Shown here: positions 15,937 to 24,984 of the stretch, piece after piece
Layout: the number at the start of each line of letters is the position of its first letter
Numbering within the stretch: position 1 is the stretch's first letter
Source of the DNA: an uncultured Actinomycetes bacterium
Lineage (GTDB): Bacteria > Actinomycetota > Acidimicrobiia > Acidimicrobiales > Microtrichaceae
Length of the DNA: 62,286 bases
Assembly (NCBI GenBank): GCA_903925745.1
Contig: CAIYGQ010000135.1
Location: 1-62,286, forward strand
Direction of reading: 5' to 3'
Translations under genes and position numbers: made by a program
The notes under the pieces: model-generated
The model's database searches: none
Told to the model about the DNA's origin: nothing
Seen by the model: only the letters and a program-made list of their open reading frames with translations

Positions 15937-18030
15937 ATGCCGGAGCCAGGGCGTCGTCGAGGGCCGTGGTCGTCGCGGTCGGGCAGGTTCATCGGCGTGG
16001 CGGTCGCGATCGCGATCGTGGCTGCGACGGTCGCCTGTGCCCCTCCGGTGCGACCACCGACGGGTTCGACGAACCAGCCGACCGTCGAGGGCCTGACCTT
16101 CGTGCCGGCCACCTGGGACGAGCGCTACGTGGAGGAGTCTCCGTACAACGACGACGGCGGCCTGTTGCTCGTGCGGATCGACAACCCGAACGCGACCCCG
16201 GACCGGGTCGAGCGAGTGTTCGTGAACGGGACGCCGGTCGAGTCGCTCCCGGGACTTCGGTGGTGGCGCGTCTGGCCTCCGGAACTCGGACCCGCCGGTT
16301 CGCCCACGGCGTCGGCGGTGGTGACGATCAAGGGGATCAGTGCTCCGTTGCGCGGCGGTGAGCGGGTGACGGTGGCGGTGCAGACCGAGCGCGGCGTCGG
16401 CGTGACACGGACGGCGACGCTGCGAGGCGCCACGCTGAAGGTCGGATCGGTGGTGGCGAGCGTGGACCGGACCGAGCTGGTCGTGTTCCTGCGGAACCGT
16501 TCCGGTGTTCCCCTCACCGTCGACCACCTGGCGGTGAACGACGACGTGCGGACCCCGGTGACCGACTCCTCGGTGTCGACGCCCGACGGCGACTGGACGG
16601 TCGAACCGGGGCGTGTGCTGATCGCCCGGATCCGCCTCGATGCGCCCGCGCCGGCCATGGCGCCCGTGGCCGTCCAGGTCGGAGCGACGGACCCGACCGG
16701 GCGCCGAGAGTGGGTACTCGGGGCGCTGCGGCTCATCGAGCCCGAGTTCGACCTGGGCACCTGGCACAGCGAGCTGCCCAGCCGCGATGCCGACGCCCGG
16801 AGGGCCACCAAGCAGGTTCCCGTCGACCAGATCGTCGGGGGCGCCGAGCCCAGGTACCGCGAGCTGTGGGACCGCTGGCGGATCCAGACCAACGCCCAGC
16901 GCTTCGCGAGCGCGTCGACGGTGGCCGCCCAGCAGGGACAGCCCGGGATCCGCTCGTGGTTGCTGAGCGACGAACCCGACCTGGGCAACGAACCCGAGGA
17001 CACCTCGGCGGCGGTCGCCGCCCGCGTCGACGAGTTCCGCCGGCTCGATCCCACCCATCCGATGTGGGTGAACCTCGCCATGCAGCGGAAGTTCAACGAG
17101 TACGGGCAGGTCCCCGACATCACTGGGCACGACCACTACGTCGTGTGTGCTCCCAACGCGATCCTGGGGTCGAACTGGTCCAGGGTCGCCGAGATGCGGG
17201 AGGCGCTCGACTACACCGACGTGCTCAAGGACAACACCGAACCGCTGCCGATGTGGATCTGGCCCCAGCTCGCGGCCAGCTCGGCGTGGAACTGCCAGCC
17301 CGACGCGTGGGCGGTCAGCACGCAGTTCTGGCTGTCGGTGATGGGCGGTGCGGACGGCATCAACTGGTTCGTCTGGAACAGCGACTACCTGGGGGACCCG
17401 AAGTACGCCGCCGCCATGGCCCAGGCACCCCGCGACGTGCAGGTCCTCAGGCAGGTGCGCGACGTGCTCACCTACGGCGAGGTGGAGTCGTCCTCGTCGG
17501 CGTCCTCGCCCTACATCGAGACCCGCACGGTCGTCGGCGAGCAGCGACAGGTGGTGGTCGCCTGCAACCTCCGCTACACCGCGGATGGACCGCCGTGGTC
17601 TCCGACCTACCGGAACTACCCGGTGTCGGGAACGGTCACGGTGGACGTGCCGGACTGGGTCCCGACGGCCACGGTGCTGCGGGTCACGCCGACCGGGGCC
17701 GAGCCGGTCGCCGCCGGTGTCGCGGGCCGGACCGTGACCGTGCCGGTCTCACTCGACGAGGAGTGCGCGGTGTTCACGATCGGGGCCGCCGACACGGTGG
17801 CGCCGTCGGCACCGGTGGGCCTGACCCGCGCCGAGTCCGACACGCTCGCCTGGGTCGAGGGTCGCGACGATGTCGGTGTCGCCGGCTACCGGCTGTACCG
17901 CGACGGCGTCGAGGTGGCCACGGCGCCGACCGCCGTGCACCGCTCGCCCGCCGTCGCCGCGGGCCTCTGGACCGTCGCCGCGGTCGACTCGGCCGGCAAC
18001 GTCGGTCCGCAGAGCGCCCCGGCGGATTGA
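15937..18030 (+). CDS. Secreted lipoprotein with glycosidase-like barrel and C-terminal fibronectin-like domain
   Basis: A 697-residue exported protein. The signal peptide ends in VAATVAC (lipobox, Cys about residue 34). An N-terminal beta-sandwich-like region (about 50-260) is followed by a region that reads like a (beta/alpha)8 barrel: RSWLLSDEPDLGNEPED, MWVNLAMQRKFNE, ITGHDHYVVCAPN, PMWIWPQLAASSAW and DGINWFVWNSDYLG. The DEPDLGNEPE stretch is placed as an acid/base motif would be, but no GH family can be assigned. The last 90 residues look like a fibronectin type III domain (APVGLTRAESD ... VAGYRLYRDGVEV). The ATG has AGAGGGGG upstream. It is monocistronic and convergent to the secreted hydrolase gene. 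A role in extracellular glycan processing is plausible, not shown. Confidence 0.6.
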   Translation: MPEPGRRRGPWSSRSGRFIGVAVAIAIVAATVACAPPVRPPTGSTNQPTVEGLTFVPATWDERYVEESPYNDDGGLLLVRIDNPNATPDRVERVFVNGTPVESLPGLRWWRVWPPELGPAGSPTASAVVTIKGISAPLRGGERVTVAVQTERGVGVTRTATLRGATLKVGSVVASVDRTELVVFLRNRSGVPLTVDHLAVNDDVRTPVTDSSVSTPDGDWTVEPGRVLIARIRLDAPAPAMAPVAVQVGATDPTGRREWVLGALRLIEPEFDLGTWHSELPSRDADARRATKQVPVDQIVGGAEPRYRELWDRWRIQTNAQRFASASTVAAQQGQPGIRSWLLSDEPDLGNEPEDTSAAVAARVDEFRRLDPTHPMWVNLAMQRKFNEYGQVPDITGHDHYVVCAPNAILGSNWSRVAEMREALDYTDVLKDNTEPLPMWIWPQLAASSAWNCQPDAWAVSTQFWLSVMGGADGINWFVWNSDYLGDPKYAAAMAQAPRDVQVLRQVRDVLTYGEVESSSSASSPYIETRTVVGEQRQVVVACNLRYTADGPPWSPTYRNYPVSGTVTVDVPDWVPTATVLRVTPTGAEPVAAGVAGRTVTVPVSLDEECAVFTIGAADTVAPSAPVGLTRAESDTLAWVEGRDDVGVAGYRLYRDGVEVATAPTAVHRSPAVAAGLWTVAAVDSAGNVGPQSAPAD

Positions 18031-18063
18031 GGCGACCCGGGGTGGCCGGAGCGGGTGGCCGGC

Positions 18064-20247
18064 TCAGAACCCGTACGTGAATGCCTTGGCGGCGCGGCAC
18101 GGTTCGGTGCCACAGGTGTCCTCGATACGGCCGTCCGGTCGGAGGAACGACAGCTTCTGGCGCATCGACTCGGGGGAGCGACGTGGATCCTCGTGGCTGT
18201 CGCCGCACACCGGATCGTCGTCGCGGACGTCCTCGGGGATCGACCGGCACGGGCCGTAGGCGTCGGAGTCGGTCGTCGTGATGTTTCCGTCGGGTGGTGG
18301 GATCGTCCCGGAGTCCCAGTAGACGAGGACCGAGTCGGCTGTCGGGAACGGTCCCGCCGGGGAGAGGCCGAAGAACGGAACGGCATCGGGGTGGCGACCC
18401 GGCGCGAGCGCTGGTGTGCGGAGACCGGCCCCGTAGGCGCGGGCCTGGATCTCGGCCGAGACCGGTGCGACCTGGAAGTCGCCGAAGGCGACGTGCAACA
18501 GCACCTGCTTGGGTGGCGTGCCGGGGTAGGGGTCGGTCGTCGTGTGCTGCGCGTACCCGTTGGCCTCGGCCCGGTCCCAGAGGACCTGGAGCACCCCGAA
18601 GATCACCTGCTGGTCGATCGGGTCCGGGTAGGCCTCGCGGAGGAACGAGAAGTACAGGTCGAAGTCGGTGCTGCGGTTCAACAGCAGCGAGTAGTTCATG
18701 CCCGGGACGCCGAGGACCGCCCTGGTCCAGTCCTGGGCCACGGCGGTCGCAGCGCCACCGATGATCCCGCCCTGGCTGTTGCCGTCGTAGAACACCTCGC
18801 CGGTTCGGAAGACCGGCTCGTCGGATGCCGTGCGGAACGCGGGGTCGGCGGCGAACCCGTCGGGCCGAACCAGCAGCCGTCCCAGGAACAGCGTGTTCAG
18901 GATGCCCTGCTGGACCCGGTCGGCCAGCTGCGGGAAGTTCGAGATGTTCCGGAGGATCCCGATGGCGGTGGGGAAGTCCTCCTGGCTCATGCCGATCCAA
19001 TCGGTGGCGCAGTACATCGCGTTGTTGGTCGCCGAGATCCTGCCGACCCACGAGCCGTTGGCCTCGTCGATCGACCCGAGTAGTCCGTGGCCGTAGACCA
19101 CCGGCATCGCGGGGTCACCGGGCAGCAGCGCCTGGTCGGGCACCTGGCAGGTGAAGCGGGCGGGGTAGGTGGTGCCCGTCGTGGTCGGCAGTCCATCGGG
19201 ACCGAGCGCGAAGGTGTTCCCCGACGAGCCGTCGCCGGTCAAGTACAGGGGGACGTCGTAGGTGCCCCGGATGCGACGTCCGATCCCGGGAGGCAGGAGC
19301 GACTCCGAGACCGACTCGATCCGGAACTGGGGAGACCGGTCGCCGAGCCGACCGAACGCGTCGTCCCGGATGTGCAGCATCCGCCCGGCCAGCGACTCGG
19401 CGCTCGCGACGGGGAAGCTCCACGCCTGCTGCAGGCCGCTGCGCTCGACTCCGGCGATCGTCAGCGCGGCGAACAGGGCCTCCATCTCGTCGCGGCGTTC
19501 CTCGACGGCGGCCGAGGTGGTGCTCAGTGCGTCGCGCTGGGCCCGGAAGGCCACTCCCGGCGTGACCGGCCGTCCTGTCGTGTCGACCAGGTTGCGGACG
19601 GCCACCCCGATCCGGTGGCCCTCGGGCAGCGGTGCGGCCGACCGGAGGATCAACAGCCGCTGTCCGGCGGGGGCCCGGGAGTCGAGTTCGGCCCAGTGGG
19701 CCAGCCGCTCGCCCGAGGTGAGGTCCAGGAGCACGGTCGGGGAGTCGGGCTGCACCGAGCGGGCGATGTCGCCGATGGGGGCCGCGCCGCTGGCCGCCAG
19801 GTCGACGTCACCGAGCAGGGTGAGCATCGGCGTGCCGGGGCTGAACCCGTCCGCCGACCGCCACGGGTCCACGTCGATCGGCGTGCCCCCGACGTTGCGG
19901 AGCTGCCCCTCGGGCAGCTCGACCCGGACGCCGGTGGGGGTCGCAGGATCGGGCGTGGTGAACCGGAAGCTCGGGAACGGGAGCAGGCACCGGGCCCCAT
20001 CGAGTTCGTCGCAGCCCGGTCCGCCGGAAGCGGCGAGCACGGCGTCGAGGGCGAGCTGGTCCGGCTCGGAGATGGGGGTGGCGACCGGCGGGGCCGGGAT
20101 GGTGGTGGCCGCCTGCGGGGCGCCGTCGCTGCCGCCGCTGCACGCTGCGGCCAGCGAGGCGATCGCCAACAGCGCGGTGAGCACCGGCGTCATCGCCGGT
20201 CGCCGCCGGTCGTCCCCGCCGTGCCGGCCTCGATCAGATCCGTTCAC
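18064..20247 (-). CDS. Large secreted alpha/beta-hydrolase lipoprotein
   Basis: A 727-residue exported protein with a signal peptide ending in the lipobox SLAAAC. The alpha/beta-hydrolase core appears in the second half: VVYGHGLLGSIDEAN (oxyanion region), FYDGNSQGGIIGGAA with the nucleophile Ser in G-N-S-Q-G, and later Asp/His candidates in LHVAFGDFQV and CGDSHEDPRR. Four Cys near the C-terminus (GPCRSI, PVCGDS, DTCGTE, EPCRAA) suggest disulfides. The GTG at 20245-20247 has GGAGGT about 6 bases upstream and overlaps the end of the deacetylase gene by 14 bp, so the two are probably co-expressed. An esterase or lipase role is likely; the substrate is unknown. Confidence 0.7.
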   Translation of the reverse strand: MNGSDRGRHGGDDRRRPAMTPVLTALLAIASLAAACSGGSDGAPQAATTIPAPPVATPISEPDQLALDAVLAASGGPGCDELDGARCLLPFPSFRFTTPDPATPTGVRVELPEGQLRNVGGTPIDVDPWRSADGFSPGTPMLTLLGDVDLAASGAAPIGDIARSVQPDSPTVLLDLTSGERLAHWAELDSRAPAGQRLLILRSAAPLPEGHRIGVAVRNLVDTTGRPVTPGVAFRAQRDALSTTSAAVEERRDEMEALFAALTIAGVERSGLQQAWSFPVASAESLAGRMLHIRDDAFGRLGDRSPQFRIESVSESLLPPGIGRRIRGTYDVPLYLTGDGSSGNTFALGPDGLPTTTGTTYPARFTCQVPDQALLPGDPAMPVVYGHGLLGSIDEANGSWVGRISATNNAMYCATDWIGMSQEDFPTAIGILRNISNFPQLADRVQQGILNTLFLGRLLVRPDGFAADPAFRTASDEPVFRTGEVFYDGNSQGGIIGGAATAVAQDWTRAVLGVPGMNYSLLLNRSTDFDLYFSFLREAYPDPIDQQVIFGVLQVLWDRAEANGYAQHTTTDPYPGTPPKQVLLHVAFGDFQVAPVSAEIQARAYGAGLRTPALAPGRHPDAVPFFGLSPAGPFPTADSVLVYWDSGTIPPPDGNITTTDSDAYGPCRSIPEDVRDDDPVCGDSHEDPRRSPESMRQKLSFLRPDGRIEDTCGTEPCRAAKAFTYGF

Positions 20248-21088
20248 CGAGAACCTCCAGCAACGACTCCATACCGCCGAAGCGGACCACCCTGAACTCC
20301 TCGCCCGCCGCCAGCCCGTGGTCGGCGCCGACCGCGGCGGCCCGGGCGCGGAGCAGGGAGTCGAGCAGGTCCCCCACGTCGGCGTCCGGATCCTCGGCCA
20401 CCGCGTCGAGCGCCGGGATCCGCCAGCCCCCGGTCCGGGCCTGCAGCCGCCACTGCTGCACCAGGTTCAGCAGCGGCGTGCGGTGCGCTGCGGCGGCGGC
20501 CACCATCCGGTCCAGGGTCGCGGCGGTGTCGACGACGTGGGTCACCTCGCCGGGGGGCCGTCCGAAGTACCACTGCTCGAACACCCCGTGCACGTCGAGC
20601 CCCTCGGCGAGGTGCTCCGGATGGTGCAGGTCGAACTGCGCGCACCACACCGACTCGGCGACCGCTGCGCCGACGACCAGGTGGTCCAGGTTGTCCTCGC
20701 CCGTCCCCGAGTGCGGGTCGTGGGTCACGATCGTGTGCGGACGGTGGGTGCGAACCAGTCGGATCACCTGCTCGCGCAGCGCGACCTCGCTCGCGTCCCC
20801 GAGCGTGTCGGTCGGCCACCCCAGGTCGATGACCTCGGCGACGCCGAGTTCGGCCGCGGCCTGGCGGAGCTCGTGGGCCGAGCGCTCGATGGTCGTCCCC
20901 TCGTCGAGTCCGACCGAGTCCCACCGGTCGTCAGTGACCCGGGCCAGCACCACACACCAGTCGGCCGCGCTCCACGCGGCGACCGTGCCGCCGATGAACA
21001 GCGCCGCATCGTCGGCGTGCGCCGTGACGACGAGCACGACGCGGGAGTTCCCGGGTTCCATCCCGTCGACGACGACGGGGGCGCTCAC
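20234..21088 (-). CDS. PIG-L/LmbE-family N-deacetylase
   Basis: A 284-residue zinc-dependent deacetylase-like protein. The family motif AHPDD is present as TAHADDAALFIGGT (Pro replaced by Ala), and the second metal motif is seen as NLDHLVVGAAV. The central THDPHSGTGEDNLDH matches the usual T-H-x-P-x-G-E-x-x-x-D-H pattern. Members remove N-acetyl groups from amino sugars or their conjugates (GlcNAc-inositol, bacillithiol precursor, chitobiose). There is no signal peptide, so it acts in the cytoplasm. The GTG at 21088 overlaps the stop of the ceramidase-like gene as GTGA. Its position, divergent from the amino-sugar operon, supports a role in removing N-acyl groups from an imported amino glycan. 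Confidence 0.8.
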   Translation of the reverse strand: MSAPVVVDGMEPGNSRVVLVVTAHADDAALFIGGTVAAWSAADWCVVLARVTDDRWDSVGLDEGTTIERSAHELRQAAAELGVAEVIDLGWPTDTLGDASEVALREQVIRLVRTHRPHTIVTHDPHSGTGEDNLDHLVVGAAVAESVWCAQFDLHHPEHLAEGLDVHGVFEQWYFGRPPGEVTHVVDTAATLDRMVAAAAAHRTPLLNLVQQWRLQARTGGWRIPALDAVAEDPDADVGDLLDSLLRARAAAVGADHGLAAGEEFRVVRFGGMESLLEVLGERI

Positions 21089-22326
21089 GTGGCGGCGATG
21101 AGCCGGTCGAGCGCCTCGATGACCCGGGGTGCGGCCTGCGGCCCGGCCGAGAACGACTCCTCGTAGCTGGATCCGGGGTCCAGGTAGTCCTCTGGTGCCA
21201 CGAAGTCCGCCTCCGGGATGAGGTACCCGATCTCGTCGTCGGCGAGGCCGACCACGATCGGAACCCGGACGCCCGAGTCCCGCATGGACCGCTTGAGCCC
21301 AAGTCCCAGCTCGGGGAACAACTCGCCCGGGACACACGCGATCCCGGCCGGTCCGATCCGGGCGTAGGAGACCTCGGTGACGACCTCGTCGCCGCGGCGT
21401 TCGGCGGCCGGGACCAGTCCCAGCTCCATGCCGAGCTCGTAGAGCGGGTTCTGCAGCATGAACGCGACCTGCTCTCGGGCGAAGGCGACCCGGGGCCCGT
21501 CGGTTCCGACCGCAGCCTCCCCAGCCACAGCGTCCCCTTCGGCGGCGGCATCGGCGGCGGTGCCCGCGGTGACGGCACGCTCCACGGCGTCGGCGAGGAC
21601 CTCGCCGAAGCGCTCCGCCTCGGCGTGGGTCCGGACCTCGGTCCGTGGCGACTGCATCCCACCGAGTGCGCCCACCGCGAACACGGCGACGCCACCGACG
21701 GCCGCCTCGATCCGGCGGCAGAGGTGGCCGGGGAAGTCGGCGGTGACGGCGGTGCCCTCGGCCTCGACGACCTCGGGGTGGCACGCGTAGTCGACGAATG
21801 TGGCGATCGCGGAGCCGTCGGGGCGCACCAGGCGGACCACCGAGAGCTCGTCGTCCAGGATGTCGGGGTTGCGGTGGTTCTGCACCAGTTCGGGAACGGG
21901 GACGGAGCCCGCAACCACCCCGGCGGGTTCCAGGGCGGCGACGGCGGCGGCCTGGGAGTCGGCGATCGTGGCCCGAACCCGGTCCAGGTAGCCGGCGTCG
22001 ATCCCGCTGACCCCCTCGAAGGGCTGGCCCCAGAAACCCAGTCCGTCGGGTCCGTGGTGGGTGTGGGTGCACGCGACGACACGCGACCCCGTGTCGTCGT
22101 GGGTGCGGGTGAGCCCGACCAGGTCACACACCGAGAACACGATCGGTGCATCGTCGCCGGCGGCGACCGCGAAGGTCCGGACCATCAGGTCGTCGTGCAC
22201 GGACTCCGCCGGTCGGTTCGGTTCGAACCCGGCCAGGTAGACCGTGTCGGTCGACAGGTCGGGTGTGATCGGGCGGGCGTCGCCGCCGGCCCTCAGGGAC
22301 GCTGCCGTCGTGGCCGCTCCGGTCAT
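21085..22326 (-). CDS. Neutral/alkaline ceramidase N-domain-like hydrolase (cytoplasmic)
   Basis: A 413-residue protein resembling the N-terminal catalytic domain of neutral/alkaline non-lysosomal ceramidases. The zinc motif region reads VVACTHTHHGPDGLGF, and further candidates are DYACHPEVVEAE, TADFPGHLCRRIE and FAVGALGGMQSP. It is much shorter than true ceramidases (about 650-750 residues), lacks their C-terminal immunoglobulin-like domain and has no signal peptide. It is therefore probably an intracellular amidase or esterase of unknown substrate. The ATG at 22324-22326 has GGAG/AGGAG just upstream; a longer ORF reaches 22395. It is coupled by GTGA to the PIG-L gene and divergent from the ROK repressor. 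Confidence 0.65.
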   Translation of the reverse strand: MTGAATTAASLRAGGDARPITPDLSTDTVYLAGFEPNRPAESVHDDLMVRTFAVAAGDDAPIVFSVCDLVGLTRTHDDTGSRVVACTHTHHGPDGLGFWGQPFEGVSGIDAGYLDRVRATIADSQAAAVAALEPAGVVAGSVPVPELVQNHRNPDILDDELSVVRLVRPDGSAIATFVDYACHPEVVEAEGTAVTADFPGHLCRRIEAAVGGVAVFAVGALGGMQSPRTEVRTHAEAERFGEVLADAVERAVTAGTAADAAAEGDAVAGEAAVGTDGPRVAFAREQVAFMLQNPLYELGMELGLVPAAERRGDEVVTEVSYARIGPAGIACVPGELFPELGLGLKRSMRDSGVRVPIVVGLADDEIGYLIPEADFVAPEDYLDPGSSYEESFSAGPQAAPRVIEALDRLIAAT

Positions 22327-22390
22327 CTGCTCCTGCTCCCCCCCGGTCGTCGCGCCGGCCGGTGAGTCCGGCCCACGCCCGTGCATCGTT

Positions 22391-22403
22391 AGCAAGGTTT
22401 ACT
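22391..22403. promoter_or_regulatory. Candidate ROK operator in the divergent intergenic region
   Basis: AGCAAGGTTTACT is an imperfect palindrome (four of six half-site positions pair around a central G). It lies in the only AT-rich patch between the divergent ceramidase-like and ROK genes. TACTCT or TAGGCT just downstream could serve as a -10 box, giving a nearly leaderless transcript for the GTG at 22418. It resembles the AT-rich operators of NagC/Mlc-type regulators as I remember them. Confidence 0.35.
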
Positions 22404-22417
22404 CTAGGCTCCCGCCG

Positions 22418-23731
22418 GTGGGCGACCCGGGGGACATCCAGGAACCTGCGCAGCCCGCGCTCCTGCGCGAGTTGAACGAACGGACCGTCCTCGACGTGGT
22501 CCGGCATCTCCGCAGCGTGAGCCGGGCCGAGGTCGCCCGGCGGACCGGACTGTCGAAACCGACGGTGTCACTGGCATTGAGAACGCTCGAGGCCAGCGGG
22601 CTCGTCCGGCCCGTCGGGCACGAGACCGGCCGCCCGGGCCGGGCCGGGGTGCTCTACGAGCCGATCGCCGACGCCGCGATCGCCGCCGGCGTCGAGGTCA
22701 CGGTCGGCGGCGTCCGTGCCGTCGCAGTGGACCTCGACGGCACGGTGCTCGTCGAGGCCGCCGAGCGACACGACGGGTCGACTGCGACGGCCGAGGCCAT
22801 CTTCGACTCGGTGGCCTCGTGCATCCGCTCCATGGAGCGCTGGGTCGGACGGTCGTTCTCCAGCATCGTGCTGGGTACCCCCGGTGTGGTCGACCCCGTC
22901 ACCGGCGTCCTCACCCACGTCGGCACGATCGACGCTCTCGAGGGCACGGCCCCCGCAGCCGCCATCCTGCAGCGAACCGGGCGCCCGGTCTCGGTGCTCA
23001 ACGACGTCGACCTGGTGGCGCTCGGCGAGCAGGCCGAGGGCCACGGTCGTGACGTGGACGACTTCGCCGTGCTGTGGATCGGTTCCGGCCTCGGGTCGGC
23101 CCTCGTGCTGGGCGGCCGACTCCACGTCGGTCATCACGGGATCGCCGGCGAGATCGCCGAGGTGCCCTTCGCCCGGGCGGTCCGGTCGCTGTCGGTCGGC
23201 GCCTCCGTCGACGGTCCTGAGGACGGTGCGCACGAGTTCGTCGAGCATGGTGTGGACGCGCACGGTGTGGCCGCGCTCGCCGAGCGGCTCGGTCGGCGAG
23301 CGCCTCGCGACGCCGACCACCTGGAGCTGGCGACCGGCGTACTGGACGACGCCCTGCTCCAGGGTGCGGTCGGCGCCGCCGTGCTCGCGGAACTGGCCCG
23401 GTGGACCTCGTGGTACGTGACCACCCTCGCAGCCCTGCTCGACCCCGAACTCGTCGTGCTCGCCGGGCCCATCGGATCCCACGACGCACTGCGACCCGCC
23501 GTCGAGGGTCACGTCGCCGAACAGCTCGCCGTCCCGCCCCGCCTGGAGTCGTCCAAGCTCGGCCACCGGTCGGTGCTCGCCGGCGCCGGCGCCGTCGCCC
23601 GCCGTGACGCCGCCGAGTCCGCGTTCGCAGGTCGGGTGCTCGACCGGGAGGCACAGGGTCGTGTCACCGGCCAGCCTCGGGAACCGGTCCGGCACGGGGA
23701 CCACGAGCCGCAGCGGAGGACCGGCCCATGA
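22418..23731 (+). CDS. ROK-family transcriptional regulator
   Basis: A 437-residue NagC/XylR-type regulator. The N-terminal winged helix is clear: LRELNERTVLDVVRHLRSVSRAEVARRTGLSKPTV read in pieces, ending in VSLALRTLEASGLV. The ROK sugar-binding/kinase-like domain follows with VAVDLDGTVL, VLGTPGVVDP and LNDVDLVALGE. Its ROK signature region is degenerate: the usual CxCGxxGCxE zinc motif is missing. It should sense a sugar or sugar phosphate and control the divergent arms. The GTG at 22418 is chosen because the ORF upstream would run across the promoter. Its stop overlaps the aminotransferase ATG, so repressor and pathway genes are co-translated. Confidence 0.85.
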   Translation: MGDPGDIQEPAQPALLRELNERTVLDVVRHLRSVSRAEVARRTGLSKPTVSLALRTLEASGLVRPVGHETGRPGRAGVLYEPIADAAIAAGVEVTVGGVRAVAVDLDGTVLVEAAERHDGSTATAEAIFDSVASCIRSMERWVGRSFSSIVLGTPGVVDPVTGVLTHVGTIDALEGTAPAAAILQRTGRPVSVLNDVDLVALGEQAEGHGRDVDDFAVLWIGSGLGSALVLGGRLHVGHHGIAGEIAEVPFARAVRSLSVGASVDGPEDGAHEFVEHGVDAHGVAALAERLGRRAPRDADHLELATGVLDDALLQGAVGAAVLAELARWTSWYVTTLAALLDPELVVLAGPIGSHDALRPAVEGHVAEQLAVPPRLESSKLGHRSVLAGAGAVARRDAAESAFAGRVLDREAQGRVTGQPREPVRHGDHEPQRRTGP

Positions 23732-24984
23732 GCGCCACCGTCCACGACCAACCGGCGATCCTGGGCGGGCGACCGCTCCGGTCGGACCCGTACCCGTCCT
23801 GGCCCGTCTGGGACGATCGGGAGCGGGCGCTGCTCAGCCAGGTGCTGGAGGCGGGCGGCTGGTGGGAGGGTGACGGTGACGTGGCCCGCGACTTCGCCCA
23901 GGCCTTCGCCGAGTTCCAGTCCGCCCGGTACGGCCTGGCGCTCACGAACGGGACCCACACCCTGGAGGCGGCGCTGGCCGCCTGCGACATCGGCGAGGGC
24001 GACCAGGTCATCGTGCCCGGCATCACCTTCGTCGCATCCGCGACCGCCGTCCTGGCGGTGAACGCCACCCCCGTGCTCGTCGACGTCGACCCCGAGTCGC
24101 TGTGCATCGACCCGGCGGAGGTCGAGGCCGCGATCACCCCCGCCACCCGCGCCGTCGTGGCGGTCCACGTCGCGGGCGCCGCCGCCGACCTGGACCTGCT
24201 CGTGGGGTTGTGCGAGCGGCACGGCCTGCGGCTCATCGAGGACTGTGCCCACGCGCACGGCACGACGTGGCGCGGCCGAGGTGCCGGGTCGTGGGGTGAC
24301 TTCGGCAGCTTCTCGATGCAGCGGTCCAAGCTGATGACCGCCGGCGAGGGCGGGGTGCTGGTCTGCAACGACGAGGACCTGCGCGATCGGGCCTGGTCGT
24401 ACGCCAACTGCGGTCGGGTCGCGGGCGAGTGGTTCTACCACCACCCCGGCTACGGCTCGAACCTGCGGATGACCGAGTGGCAGGGCGCCGTGCTGGCCGC
24501 CCAGCTCGAGCGCTTCCCCGAGCAGAACGCCCGCCGCAACCGGTCGGCGGTGGCGCTCGGCGAGGCCCTGTCCGGGATCGACGGACTCCGGCCGCAGCGC
24601 CGCGACGACCGGATGGGCACGCAGGGCAACTACTGCTACGTCTTCCACTACGACGCCGAGGCCTTCGCCGGGATGCCACTCCGACTCTTCGAGGCGTCGC
24701 TCGCCGCCGAGGGGATCCCGATGGGGGTCTCGTATCCGAGTCTGAGTGATCTGGCCCTGTTCCGCGAACGGAACTTCGGACCCCGCCTCCGATCGTCGGC
24801 CCCGACGATCGACTACGCGGCGGTGCGGCTCCCGGTGGCGGAGCGGGCCGCAGCCACGACGGTCTGGCTGGAGCACCGGCTGCTCCTCGCCGACGTCGAC
24901 GACGTCCTCGACGTCGCCCGCGCGGCGTCGAGGATCCAGCAGGGTGCACCAGCGATCGTCGCACAACGAGGAGGGGACCAGTGA
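23728..24984 (+). CDS. DegT/DnrJ/EryC1/StrS-family aminotransferase
   Basis: A 418-residue PLP enzyme of the sugar aminotransferase family. The Schiff-base lysine is Lys201 in SMQRSKLMTAGEGG. LTNGTHTLEAAL forms the phosphate-binding region, and LIEDCAHAHGT carries the PLP-contacting Asp. Relatives aminate or deaminate keto sugars and inososes with Glu or Gln. It is the second gene of a catabolic operon with sugar import and glycosidases, so it may run toward deamination of an amino sugar. The ATG overlaps the regulator stop as ATGA, and its stop overlaps the binding-protein GTG as GTGA. The exact sugar is unknown. Confidence 0.88.
   Translation: MSATVHDQPAILGGRPLRSDPYPSWPVWDDRERALLSQVLEAGGWWEGDGDVARDFAQAFAEFQSARYGLALTNGTHTLEAALAACDIGEGDQVIVPGITFVASATAVLAVNATPVLVDVDPESLCIDPAEVEAAITPATRAVVAVHVAGAAADLDLLVGLCERHGLRLIEDCAHAHGTTWRGRGAGSWGDFGSFSMQRSKLMTAGEGGVLVCNDEDLRDRAWSYANCGRVAGEWFYHHPGYGSNLRMTEWQGAVLAAQLERFPEQNARRNRSAVALGEALSGIDGLRPQRRDDRMGTQGNYCYVFHYDAEAFAGMPLRLFEASLAAEGIPMGVSYPSLSDLALFRERNFGPRLRSSAPTIDYAAVRLPVAERAAATTVWLEHRLLLADVDDVLDVARAASRIQQGAPAIVAQRGGDQ

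Noticed and set aside
22418-23731. ROK gene as a sugar kinase
   Set aside because: It has a complete N-terminal winged helix and lacks the conserved zinc-site motif typical of active ROK kinases.
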